From: Isoetes taiwanensis
Lineage: Eukaryota; Streptophyta; Lycopodiopsida; Isoetales; Isoetaceae
Assembly: GCA_021234155.1 (NCBI GenBank)
Contig: JAJEKV010000008.1
Span: forward strand, 10,782,740 to 10,846,739
Direction of reading: 5' to 3'
Length of the DNA stretch: 64,000 bases
Under the pieces are notes generated by a model that saw nothing but the letters and a program-made list of their open reading frames with translations, ran no database searches and was not told the origin of the DNA. The translations under genes and the position numbers were made by a program. Shown here piece after piece: positions 35,775 to 46,599 of the stretch; the first letter of the stretch is position 1; every line of letters begins with the position of its first letter.

Positions 35775-35925
35775 TGCAAAGGTTTTTCCCTTGAAAACCT
35801 TTCGAGGCAGGGGTTTTTTAATCCTAGTAGTAATGATTGTACTAGCCCATTGTATGGGTCCCATGACCTATTGGTCTCCGTGGACGTTAAAAAAACTATT
35901 CTATTCTATTCTATTCTTAATGACA
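35775..35925 (+). mobile_element. LINE/SINE 3' end with (TTCTA)n tail
   Basis: A TTTTTCCCTTGAAAACC...GGGGTTTTTT imperfect hairpin is followed by GGGTCCCATGACC, ATTGGTCTCCGTGGACG, TTAAAAAAA and a (CTATT)n microsatellite. The copies at 62690-62825 and, complemented, 32079-32260 have the same order of parts. Confidence 0.65.
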
Positions 35926-38105
35926 TATTATCTAACTGGCCAGAAATAGCCAAAATGCTAAGTGCTAGTGTACATACCATGCTCCCAGGCAAAGTGAATT
36001 CCTGCTGGGTAGTGAATTTTGCTTTTAGTGGCGAATTTTCGTGAAGTACGAATTTATAGTGTTTTTTGAATTTTGTCCACGAATGTTAGGTAGGCTACGT
36101 GGCCTTAAAAAATAGGGAGATATTCGCCCGGAGTTGATGGAAAATAAACCCCACAAATTCGTCGGTTGATCTACGGTGGAAGAGGTCTATATTCGCCCCA
36201 AATTTATAGGTTCTTGCATCTGGTCTCTACGATTCGCCGTGAGATGTGCACCTTTTGCAACTGAACACCTACGAGTTGCTGTCAGGTAAGCGCCATTGGC
36301 GCAAATCTTTTGCTCTATCGATTCATATTACCTATTTGCTAGACATTTTGTAATGCTCTTTTGAATTCGAATTTCATTCTTCTCACATTTGCTTGCTTGA
36401 ACAGCTTTCTTATATGGATTGCATTGCAAAATAATTTAGCCAGCTCTTTGGTCTTGAACAAGACCAACGATACAGCAGAATAGGTGGCCTCCAATGGCCT
36501 TTAAATGAGCATTCGGTTTTGGAAGGCTTACATAATCTCGAGCCACTTTGTTTTGAAGAGCAAGCCATGAGCCTGAAATTTGAGGTACTGTTAAACGCAT
36601 TTTGCCATTATACAGTATATTGAATGCTTCCATTTGCTTGGAATGTGGTGAATTTCTTCAGTTTGGTATTGTTCAGTTTGCTTGCAACATGGTTTATTGA
36701 TTTTGAAATTGGATGTCAACATGTTGCAAATTTCTACAAATAACTTCTAGGTGGAATCGGGCTTTAAATCCAGAACTAGTACTGACTGAGCTTAAGTATC
36801 AGAAAATTTTGTAGCATTGCCATGGCAGAAAAATCTGTGCAGCAGAACTCTGCCAGTATTGCTAATCTGCCTATGAATTAGTGGTGAATTAGCAATGTTT
36901 ATTTGCTTGATTCTTGTGATTCATTAGCAAGTTCTTATGATGTTCTGTATTTGGTTTTTGTTTTCAGATTCTATGTTGGTGCTGCAAAGCTGTTGTAGGA
37001 TATATGTTCTTGCAAATGGTCCTCAACATTTTGTCTCTTGTAGCAGGCCCTTGCAAGAAAGAGAGCTCTAAAATGAGATGGGTTGTGTTTCTGTTTGACC
37101 AAGTAAGAGTTACTAGATGCAGTTCGAATCCGTCCAAAATTGCCAGTCCTTTGCATAATTCGAATTGTTGGTTTTCTGCATATGTGAAATTGCAATTTGA
37201 ATCATAGATTGACATACATGGACTCAAAAAAGCTCCCTGAATTACCTCTTAAAGCTCCCTGAATTACCTTTTAGAGGAAAGTACATATGTGATCCTGATT
37301 CCAAAATTGTAGACCTCATTCTTCTCTGATTCTCTCCCTCTCCTTTGCACTTTGGGACTCTTGCAAATAGTGCATGTTTTTTGTAGATCTGATTTTTGAC
37401 AGGATTTTCAGTTATTAGAAATTTGAGGCCCATAAGGATATTCCAATCATGTTTGAGGATTCCATAAGGATATTTGAGGCAGTCTGGGCATTCTCAAGTT
37501 TCTAGCAGCAGGGACAAACTTGTGGTACAACAACGGGTAAACTTTCAGCTGGGATTTAAAGAACACTGAGTTTCTAAATATGAATGTTATGTATTGGTAT
37601 CTTTGTGCAAAACCATCAGGAAGTGTTGGTGGCCTGGGAACCAAGCAAAAAGTCATATAGAAGTACAAACACTGCACCAGCTTCTTATGCTTCAAGCATC
37701 TTATGCTGTTTACAGTAGGAAATGCGATTGAATGCTGATTTGCAGCTGATTTACAGTTTAAGTTTACAGTGCAGCTGATTGAATGCTGATTTGCATCGCT
37801 GATTTACAGTTTACAGTGCGAATTGAAGCCTTTGGATGTATTTCAGCTCAGATATTGCATATTATCTTGAGGTAACTTTTTAGCATTAACCGTTAACTTC
37901 TTTGAATACATTGCATTCAATTTTTTTCCTCGTTTATTGAAGAGATAGAATGTATTTAAATCTGGCAATTGCAGCAGATTGATGTATAAGACTGCATCAT
38001 TATTGCTCAAGCAACTAGATACCAATTTCTGTTTTTTTTCTTGCTTATCTCTCTATGTGCAATAACATAATATTTTCATGATCAACTGACCCATTCATTT
38101 AAGTA
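35926..38105 (+). other. Upstream region of the hAT gene
   Basis: A possible non-coding leader ends at a consensus donor CAG/GTAAGC near 36276. The rest is AT-rich with a local duplication (GCTGATTTACAGTTTA) near 37745-37815. The 5' end of the hAT element was not resolved. Confidence 0.35.
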
Positions 38106-40459
38106 ATGGACAAAGCAAATCAAACGCGAGATATACGTTCCTTTTTTGGTGGTATCCAAATAGTATCAAGCAGCAGTAGAGACGATGAAGCACCATCTCA
38201 TCATGTAGGTGGAAATGACACAACAGACTTTCCTCCTTACTCAAATGCAAATCATGTTCCAGTGCCTTTGGATGTACCCTCTACAGCAATAGATAGTCAA
38301 GAGACCTCTCCAGTGAATGTAGCCACAAAGAAGGGGAAGAAGAGGAAACACCAAGATAGTACTCTTGAGAATGTGACAGTGAAAAAAGGGAAGAAGAGAA
38401 AAAGCTTTGAATGGGATGAGGGAAGAACTTTTCAAATAGATTGGGTTAAAAGGTTTCCATTCATAGAGCCCGTGTATCCACAAAATGGTGAGATGCCTAA
38501 AGTTGCTCATTGCACAGTCTGCTCTTGGAAACGTGGAGCTGATTGTGAAGCTGGACACAATTGAAAAGCATACTGGGAAGGTGTATGAAAAGAAAGTTGT
38601 CGATGGCAAGGAGGAACGTGTAACAAGATGGAAATCAGCAGAAGAGTGCTTTCATCTTAAGAATGTGGAATTATATGAGAAGAATGTGTTGTATAAGGAG
38701 CAAGCTGCAGGTCCAACAATTGTAAGCTTTGTTGAGCAATTCGTGGACAAGAGTTTGAAAATGAAATTGGTGCAATTGCAATCCGTGTTTGATATTCTGA
38801 AACGTGGAAGACCCATGATGGACTACCCAAAACTAAAGGATCTCTTTTCACCAAGGTATTCCAAATTTTCCTCAATCTCATTGGTCTAGGAGTAGTGGCT
38901 GGGAATTTGCTAAAGTGTTGGATCAAGTAATTAGAGATAATTTACGTGAAGCTATAAGTAATTGTGATTATTTTGCAATATCATTGGATGAAGCTAGTGC
39001 TAATGATCACACAGCATGGGTTTGTATGACTATTTACCATGTGAAGGCACATGTGAGACAAGCGGAATTTGTTTATCTCACAAGATTAGAATCAGAGGCT
39101 ACAGCCGAGACCTTATTTGAAGTTGTTAAAGAGAACTTGTTTACTTTTTTGGGATTGTCTATTGATGATGTTGCTAGAAAGTTGGTTTGTATTGGGGTAG
39201 ATGGAGCACCAGTCATGCAAGGAAACCGCAATGGATTATGCATAAAAATTCAAATGGCTCTTGCTCCATACATGCTGGCAATCCATTGCATGGTGCACAG
39301 ATTGAACCTTGCTTTTCATGTTATTGACAATTATGATTGTGTGGCAAAGGTGGAAGATCTTGTAAATACAACCAATGAATTCTTTTGTCGCAGCAACAAA
39401 AGGTAAAGTCGAAAGTGATCTTCATGACATTATCATTATTTTCTTATGTTGTTGTGGTGTCTTTCAGATATAATCTATTCAAATAAAGATAGCCAAGGGG
39501 CTCACAAAAGGAAATAAGATTCTAAAAAACGTGGAAACAAGATGGATCTCTTTATATTCCCCAGCAAAATGTTTATTGGAGGAGTACCCAGCATTGGTTG
39601 CGCTTATGGAGCAATTAGCATCACAAAAATCCAGTGAAGCAGACAAGCCAATTGAAATGCTTGCTCGTCTGACAAATATTGAGACATTGCTAACTTTAGC
39701 AGGTATTTTTTATTTTCTTGTTTATTTATGTTTGAGAATTTATTTGGTGACTTTAATGAATGTGGAATTTTTCAAAATATATGTTGGAATATAGGCATTC
39801 TGCCTATGCTGGCTGAAATTAACAAGCTCACCAAGTTTGCACAAGAAAGAACTTTGTATACTGAGGAATATGCAAGAGCAAGGAAGTTATCATGTTCGGC
39901 TCTTGATGGTTTGTACTCTTCTTGTACTGAAGTACCATATTGCAAGGAGAAGTTCCACTTGTGGCACAAGCTAGTCAATATAGACAGTGCAAATAGTAGT
40001 AGTTTTTTGACATACGATGACAAGGATACAATTTGCGTGAAAGCACGTTCCCAACTTGTGCAGGTAAAGTCAATTAACACTTTTTTTGTTTATTTGCTTA
40101 TGCTTATGTCTAATTTATCCTATATTATAAAATTTTAATGTATGTCTGTCTTCAACGATGCCCTAAATTGGATGGTTTGGATTTTTTTGGCCACGTGGCA
40201 TCATCTCCACTTTTCTATTCTATTCTATTCTATTCCAACTTACCTTTCTTTAGGGTTTCTCCTTGACGGCAGCAGGTGCTTCCGAGGGGAGCTATCGGGC
40301 AAAGTTTTTAGCTATGGATACCAGACATTGAAGATGGTTGTGTTGGCTTTAGGGTGTTGAATCAAATCAGAAGAACCATGATCTCGCAGCATCTTCCGGC
40401 ATTGAAATCTCAGCTTTAGCATTCTGGAAGCGGCCAAGAACGATCTGTAAAGGAGGGTT

Positions 40460-40983
40460 GCATGTTACTTATGGAGATGATATTTTGTAGCTTTTGCAAC
40501 CAAGAGCATGCAAGATCTATGTTAAATGGGTATGTGATGATATTTTTCGTTCATTCTTTTGTACAGAGTTAGCCTTTGGGAATAATCATCTATTGAACTA
40601 TTTCGGTTGTCCCTTAAGCAGATCAGCTAAGTAATATGTTGAGATATATTGAGACCTCATTGCAATCACCTGACACCAAATATACATCGCTTAAAAATGA
40701 TGGGAAATCTAAATTGGTCAATTCATCTATTGCTGGTAGAAACTCAGCACGCAGTACCAGTAAGAGGAAAAAAGTCTGTGGCATCAAAGCATGCCCCCAC
40801 CTAGCATGGTAGGTACAATGAAGTTTGATCTGTCTACTTTTGGTGAGCTTGATCCTCTGTATTTGCAATTTTGAAGGTGCTTATATTCTCTCCATGTCTG
40901 GTTGCTATTGTGCAATGCATTGACCATAAATTGAGCTTTTATTTTCCAGCCAATGAGTTTAAAGACATGGCAAATTGGGGTAA
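40460..40983 (+). pseudogene. Possible TIFY/JAZ gene fragment captured by the Helitron
   Basis: Near 40468 a frame reads GLHVTYGDDIL, which could be a decayed TIFY motif (usual form TIFYGG.V). At 40951, after a TTTATTTTCCAG acceptor, an exon reads PANEFKDMANW up to a GTAAG donor at 40980. JAZ genes often have an exon boundary just before a PADKAK segment. Plus-strand sequence at about 50022-50173, on the other side of the nested element, reads RARLASFLHGKEA and then PPYR, resembling the Jas motif (SLARFLEKRKER then PY). Each match is weak; the order and spacing make it worth recording. Confidence 0.3.
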
Positions 40984-41084
40984 GCTTGCTTTTAAAACAA
41001 GGTTTAAAATGAAACGCACTTATTTAAGAAGTGCGTTTGAAAGATTCCTTTATAAAAATTGGAAACTTGAAAAAAATGGACAAA

Positions 41085-42229
41085 ATAGGGAGCAAAATAG
41101 ATTGTTGAGCAAATAGCATTCGAAATACCCCAAAAAAAGCAACATTTTTGAAGCCTTTTCATTTTTTAAGAAGGGCAAAAAAAAAAAAAGCTTGTTTTAA
41201 GGAGAAAGACATTACATTTAAAAACTCATTAAGTATTTGTTGTTGAAAATAGAAGGAAATATAGTTTTGTGTTTTTGCAAGCTTAATATAAGTACTAAGA
41301 AAATCAAACATAGAAAAGAGAAAGAGTCTGAAATCATGAATCAAAAAAAGAATTGTTCTAATTAAGCATTGTTGAAGAGACAAAGTTTTCAGTTGAGAAA
41401 TCTTCATCAAAATATATTAAAATTCGTAACACATAGATTACAATGAAAGATAGTTTAAAATGCTGTCTGTATAAATTTATACGGGAGGTGGCTCTTCCCA
41501 TCCACGGGACTCTCTCTCCCCTTAGGATGGGTCTCTTGCGAGGTTATAATAGCGAGACGCCCCTTCCTCGATTCCAATGGTGGCAGTGCAGTGTCACGCT
41601 TTTTCTCGCTCGGGCACCACAGGGCTCAGATCGGCGAACTCCACCTCCTCATTTCTTCTTCCCCGTAAGTGGAGGGCTGGATTTCAGATATGTGCCTTTT
41701 ACATCGCCAAACACCATTTTTGCTCCCAATTCCTCGCGTTTTCATCAGGAAAGGATTCACAAGAGCTTATCCCGGTCCCCGATGAAACTTATTTTGTCCG
41801 GGTCTATGTCGACGGAGACAACATTGCGCCCGCTTAAGGGCTTAAACTGGCCGGGTGCTCGAGCCGGAAAATGCGTCTAAGATCCGGTCCCGTCGGCGAA
41901 AACCATGTATCAAATTATTTATAAGTATTTTGTGGCCGATAATGGGACACCCGCGGCCTTGTCATTGTGTGGGTCTCTTAATTTTTGCAAAACCGCCGGG
42001 AACTGAAACGCATTGCAGGGAGGAGTCTTTTCATTCTGCGTATTAAAGTGAACCATGGTTTTTTTGGCGTCTGCGCTGTAAAACCCTATGTGAAAGTGCT
42101 CGAAACAACTTACTAAGCGCGGACCACCACCATGACCTTTAACGTTTGTTTTAAGCCCGCCAAAAAAGACACAACAATGAAATATTAGTAAAATAAAAAC
42201 AAGGAAAATAAGTTAGCTCAGTAGTGTGG
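41085..42229. other. Left interior of the TIR element
   Basis: A single copy of the palindrome (CTGTATAAATTTATACGG) lies at 41467-41484. Overlapping plus-strand open stretches at 41443-41880 and 41577-41837 (the latter with ETYFVRVYVDGDN) have no recognised family. Confidence 0.4.
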
Positions 42230-42391
42230 CGGTATAAATTTATACCAGGGTTGCCTTGCGGTATAAATTTATACCAGGGTTGCCTTGCGGTATAAATTTA
42301 TACCGCTGGCCGCAGTCGTATAAATTTATCTGAACATTGCCTTGCTATATAAATTTAAACCTTAGGGCGGTTGTGGTATAAATTTATACCG
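42230..42391. repeat. Palindrome array 1 (6 sites)
   Basis: Perfect or near copies of CGGTATAAATTTATACCG begin at 42230, 42259 and 42288 (period 29, spacer close to AGGGTTGCCTTG); degenerate copies lie at about 42317, 42344 and 42374. The array lies just past a minus-strand donor GGTAAGCTT at 42431, in a presumed intron or 3' region of the minus-strand gene. Confidence 0.9.
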
Positions 42392-43487
42392 TGGAGTTAC
42401 TAAAAAGAAAAGCGTTAAATGTTAAGCTTACCAAATGCAGTTTTCAAAGCCGGCATTACAGACAGCTCCCATAGGTTTAAGCACCGACATTGTTTGTAGG
42501 TCCGAATGGAAAATAATGACCCTCCGGTTAGCGAGATAAGGTGACTTCCTTTTAGGCCTTCCAAAAAGAGTGGACTTGCACGCGTGCGTGAAAGCCTCCT
42601 CGTCAAAAGCTACCGTCCTTAATTTTGAAACCATAGGGAATATCGCAATGCATAATGTGAAGTTACGCTTCTCCAAAAGTGTCCCCAGCCCTGCGGCAGT
42701 CACCCTCAACAACTCAGTACATGCAAATCCTGACCAAACGTTGTAAATCTTTCATAAGAAGTGTCAAAGTCGCTTAGTGGCGACCTCCTTTCCCCTCGCT
42801 CGATTGCCTTAAGTCTTTGCCTCTCTTCCTTGGCCCTACTGAACCGGGTTTAAAAATCCAAATGGGAGCCCCTTTTTTGTTGTTCAGAAGAATATTGTGA
42901 GAAAAAAGGCACAAACACGTAACATATTTTTAGCAAAACTTACCCGACCACTAAAGTTAACAAATAAGTGCTCTCTAATAATACTATCGGTGGTACAACT
43001 TGGGTAGAGAAGCTTGCACTCCTCCCAGTCCTCAAGGTTTAGTTTGCTTCATTAACTTCGGCTACCGGTGTAACAATGTCTTTCTCGACCGCAAAGAGAA
43101 ACATGTTGTAAGACCGAGAAAATGTAGAAGAAAGACGGCATTGCAAATGTGGCTTACGCCTTAGCTTCCTTGGCCATTTCGTCTAATGTAAATTCCTTTG
43201 GCCACGACTTTTTCCAAAAGGCTTAACAAAAATTTCTTTGCTTTTTAATCCCTCAGAATCGCGTCCGTGGTACAATGCTCATATTTTTCTGTTTTAATTC
43301 TCCACCCTTTTTTGGTTTTTTCCCTGCGGAGCTGGCTTGCTCTTTAAGCTCACCATCTTCGAACATACAAAAAATTCTTTCTTGAAGATCCCACACCTGT
43401 AAATGGACAAACGCCATTAGTTTAGTGTTGCTTAGCGTAAGAGAATATGTTGCAGTCTACTTTCTAAACACGCATGGTGTGTAGTCA

Positions 43488-43758
43488 CGGTATAAATTTA
43501 TACCGTCCCTAGTCGCGGTATAAATTTATACCGTGCCTAGTCGCGGTATAAATTTATACCGTGCCCGGCCACGGTATAAATTTATACCGTGCCCGGCCAC
43601 GGTATAAATTTATACCGCGATTCAGGCACGCGGTATAAATTTATACCGCGATTAGGGGGTATAAATTTATACTGCGTCGCCACCAGTATAAATTTATACA
43701 GCGACTAGGCACGGTATAAATTTATACAGTGGCCCCAAGACAATATAAATTTATACCG
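43488..43758. repeat. Palindrome array 2 (10 sites)
   Basis: Sites begin at 43488, 43516, 43544, 43572, 43600, 43631, about 43658, 43684, 43712 and 43741. The first five are perfect with an exact 28-bp period and 10-bp spacers (TCCCTAGTCG, TGCCTAGTCG, TGCCCGGCCA twice). The later ones are looser and some end in CAG instead of CCG. The array lies wholly inside a minus-strand intron bounded by GTAAGA (43822) and TTTACAG (43397). Confidence 0.95.
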
Positions 43759-44820
43759 TAGGGTAAGGCACTTGTAAACACGCTAAACACTACAAAACAT
43801 AGAAAGAAGAGCGACTTCTTACTTGACCATCTCTCGAATGCCGGTGAAAAGTAGTTATCGTATTGTTTTACCGCCATAATGGGCTTCTTATCATAGTCAT
43901 AGCTGAGGCAAAGACTCTGTCACGCTTGGGCTTCTCGAAGCCCCGCAGCTTGTTCTTTTGCTTTTTTAAAATCCTCTCCATACATTTGTTTAAATTCCAT
44001 ACTCACTCGCGCATGAAACGGATCTTGTCTATTAAACTCATTTTTAATCAAGTCATTGTCGCCGAGATTATGACTCACGGCAATGACTTTTGCTTCTTCA
44101 TCCTGTTACACCAACGTATATATGTGCTTCTACGCTCTTCCACACGCCGTTCGGCTTTCCTCTTTTGCTAGTTCTTTCCCTTGCCTTGTAACTATGTGTG
44201 CCTCCAAGAACGTAGTATGTGTAATCTTCAAGTCGACCTTCTTGTAATCTTTTAGTTGGTTGCATCGACTGGCGTCCACCATAACAACTAGTGGCGACAC
44301 ATGGGCATGAGGATTTCTTCTCATTCTTTGTTTCAGTATAGCCACATGTGCCGCATACAGCTTCCGGACCTGTAGCACTCTGACCCCATCTTCATTTTTA
44401 GGTGGCCTCTTAATGGTGCTCAATGTCAAAGAAATAGTTTGCTTTAGCAGTTTAGTGTCATTCACCCGCTTGAGAATAGCACTTGATTTATCTGCAGGCT
44501 TCACAACAATATCTGCTCCAGGGGCCTTCTGAAGAGCTTCTGTTGACTCCTCTATAGTCAAAGCCTTTGTGCCTCTAGATTTCTTTTTTGTAGGAGCCTG
44601 TGTATCTACTACGAGGGAATGCTTTCTACCCTTTCCCTTTGTTACCACTGGTTCCTCTTCCTCTTCTTCTTCTACTTCCTCGTCCTTCTCTTCAAACTCT
44701 TCGATAGGAGTCGGGTACCAGAGACCTTTGACCAACTTTGTTTCTTTCAAGAAAGCACAACCCGACATTAAAATGTCCACTATATCCTCGTGAATGCGAG
44801 GGGTTAAGTTAGGAAGATGA

Positions 44821-44837
44821 CGGTATAAATTTATACG
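44821..44837. repeat. Solitary palindrome site
   Basis: CGGTATAAATTTATACG lies just past a minus-strand donor GTAAGTATT at 44860. In the minus-strand reading frame it also reads through as RINLYR, so it may be intronic or coding. Confidence 0.85.
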
Positions 44838-45457
44838 TAAAGACACTAAACAATACTTACATGGCCACTCTTGTAATTGTCGACCCACGTACTCTTGCAC
44901 ATCTTTGGGTTTGCACATGCTTATTCGAAGCATTTTACTTTCAAGAACGTAGAAGACTTCCCCCTTGTCATGCATGCACTTCATTAAGATTTCATCATCG
45001 ACCTCTGTAGCAATAAGGTTGATAATTTCGCCGGCAGGGTAATAATCGTCACTCTTGTACTTGCCCTTCCCTGATTGATGACACAAGTAAAGGTACGCCT
45101 CAGAGTGGGTTTGCTCTCTCTTGCACCCCCGTGGACGCATACCACGCCCCGGTCTTTCGGCCAGTATGTTCGTGGCTCTATTGGTGCGCCTTTGATGACC
45201 GGCCCTTGTTTACAAACTTGATCCCGGGGCTGGAAAAAGCGTAAAGAAGGCCATTTTATGCAAGAAACAGAACCCTTTTTCGACCTTTTGTACCATAAAA
45301 ACAAGTAAAATAGAGGCTAAAAAGAGCATAAAATCTACACTAAATTATCACTTTATTTGTGTTATTTAAGCTTAAAACGCAAGAATATTACTGAAATTTT
45401 AAGGTTTGCGACACTTCTTTAAGCACTAGACACCAAGATTCCAAAATGGTTCTGGAT

Positions 45458-45911
45458 CGGTATAAATTTATACCGCTCGAGCACGAGCGGTATAAATTTA
45501 TACCGAACCAGAACACAGTCGGTATAAATTTATACCGCAGGTGCTCGAGCGGTATAAATTTATACCGTTCCAGAACACAGTCGGTATAAATTTATACCGC
45601 AGGTGCTCGAGCGGTATAAATTTATACCGTTCCAGAACACAGTCGGTATAAATTTATACCGCAGGTGCTCGAGCGGTATAAATTTATACCGACTGTGTTC
45701 TGGAACGGTATAAATTTATACCGCTCGAGCACCTGCGGTATAAATTTATACCGATCCAGAACTATATCGGTATAAATTTATACCGACTGTGTTCTGGAAC
45801 GGTATAAATTTATACCGCTCGTGCTCGAGCGGTATAAATTTATACCGTTCCAGAACACAGTCGGTATAAATTTATACCGATCCAGAACCATATCGGTATA
45901 AAGTTATACCG
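45458..45911. repeat. Palindrome array 3 (15 sites, two alternating spacers)
   Basis: Fifteen 18-mers begin at 45458, 45488, 45520, 45550, 45582, 45612, 45644, 45674, 45706, 45736, 45768, 45800, 45830, 45862 and 45894; all are perfect except the last (one mismatch). Steps are 30 or 32 bp. The 12-bp spacer is CAGGTGCTCGAG and variants; the 14-bp spacer is TTCCAGAACACAGT and variants. Spacers left of 45674 read mainly in one orientation; to the right several read as their complements, so the array is a large imperfect mirror. It lies within the intron 45230-45977 of the minus-strand gene. Confidence 0.97.
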
Positions 45912-46181
45912 TAAGCGCTTACACTCTAGCAGATTAAAACAAAAGAGAAACTAGAACAGTACGGGTAGTAGACTTACGTGGCCATGACAGTATAGACCCG
46001 CGTATAGACGTTCCAGAGAGCAAATAAGGGGGGGTATATAAGCCGCACCGCGAGCGCCTTCGACTCCGAGCTGCGTATATAGAAAATAGGGTGGCCGGCG
46101 CCCGGCTTAAGTACCTCTGCTAAGTGCCGCTTCATATAGCGCTTCTCCATAAAGTTTTCAATACAAGTGTCTGTGAGTTTT

Positions 46182-46322
46182 CGTATAAATTTATACCGCT
46201 CTGTTCTATGTTGCCCTCCTCTGTATAAATTTATACCATCTCCCAGATAAATTTATATCTGACCGCGCCTTTAAGTTTTTCTTCCCAGTATAAATTTAAA
46301 CCCACTGTATAAATTTATACCG
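46182..46322. repeat. Palindrome array 4 (5 sites)
   Basis: Sites near 46182, 46221, 46244, 46286 and 46305 include the variants CTGTATAAATTTATACCG and CAGATAAATTTATATCTG. All lie in or at the edge of the first predicted intron (46320-46171). The rightmost site itself supplies the donor G/GTATAAA. Confidence 0.85.
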
Positions 46323-46599
46323 TATGGCTCGAGAGAAAAGAACCGCAGAGCCTCAACTCCTCGTTCGCGGGCTTCCTCCCCGCAATGGCTTTCACACCTC
46401 CTCACCGGACACCGTGAAGTAGCCACGTAATATTCTACATCCGACATTCCAACACCCAGCTCTGTTGAGTTTGCTCCAGCAAGACCACCTCGGCTTCCAC
46501 CACGGTTCAATTTACTCCACCACAACCTTGCTCACGAGCGCCGTCCGCCCCCACCAATGCGTTTCACCCCGCCTCGGGCTAGAGAGGTCGGGACTACCT

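Larger units (their letters stand above)
42430..46447 (-). pseudogene. Spliced gene of unknown family with palindrome-filled introns
   Basis: The predicted start ATG at 46447 opens exon 1 (MSDVEYYVATSRCP) to 46321. Intron 46320-46171 joins in frame to exon 2 (46170-45978; ENFMEKRYMKRHLAEVL, then IFYIRSSESKAL, then ALWNVYTRVY). A donor CAC/GTAAGT at 45977 and acceptor TTTTTCCAG at 45230 bound a 748-bp intron. The largest coding piece, 45140-44130, has an acidic EEF/EEEEEEEP tract, a basic KKKSRG tract and VRVLQVRKLYAAHV. More coding follows near 43900-43823 (KPIMAVKQYDNYFSPAF, donor GTAAGA), 43396-43240 (VWDLQERIFCMFEDGE) and 42712-42432. Some junctions do not keep phase, so the copy is probably dead. 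Acidic, basic and K/R-rich parts suggest a nuclear protein; I do not recognise it. Confidence 0.5.

Noticed and set aside
36000-36080. Left terminal repeat of the hAT element
   Set aside because: CAGGCAAAGTG-like sequence near 35990 has no convincing partner near 52340 and no 8-bp duplication was found.
40200-40235. Another LINE/SINE tail at the (TTCTA)n tract
   Set aside because: It lacks the GGTCTCCGTGGACG end present at the four other copies; only the microsatellite is shared.
45458-45911. CRISPR array
   Set aside because: The repeat-spacer look is superficial: the repeat is a perfect palindrome, there are only two spacer types repeated many times, there are no cas genes, and the setting is a eukaryotic transposon.
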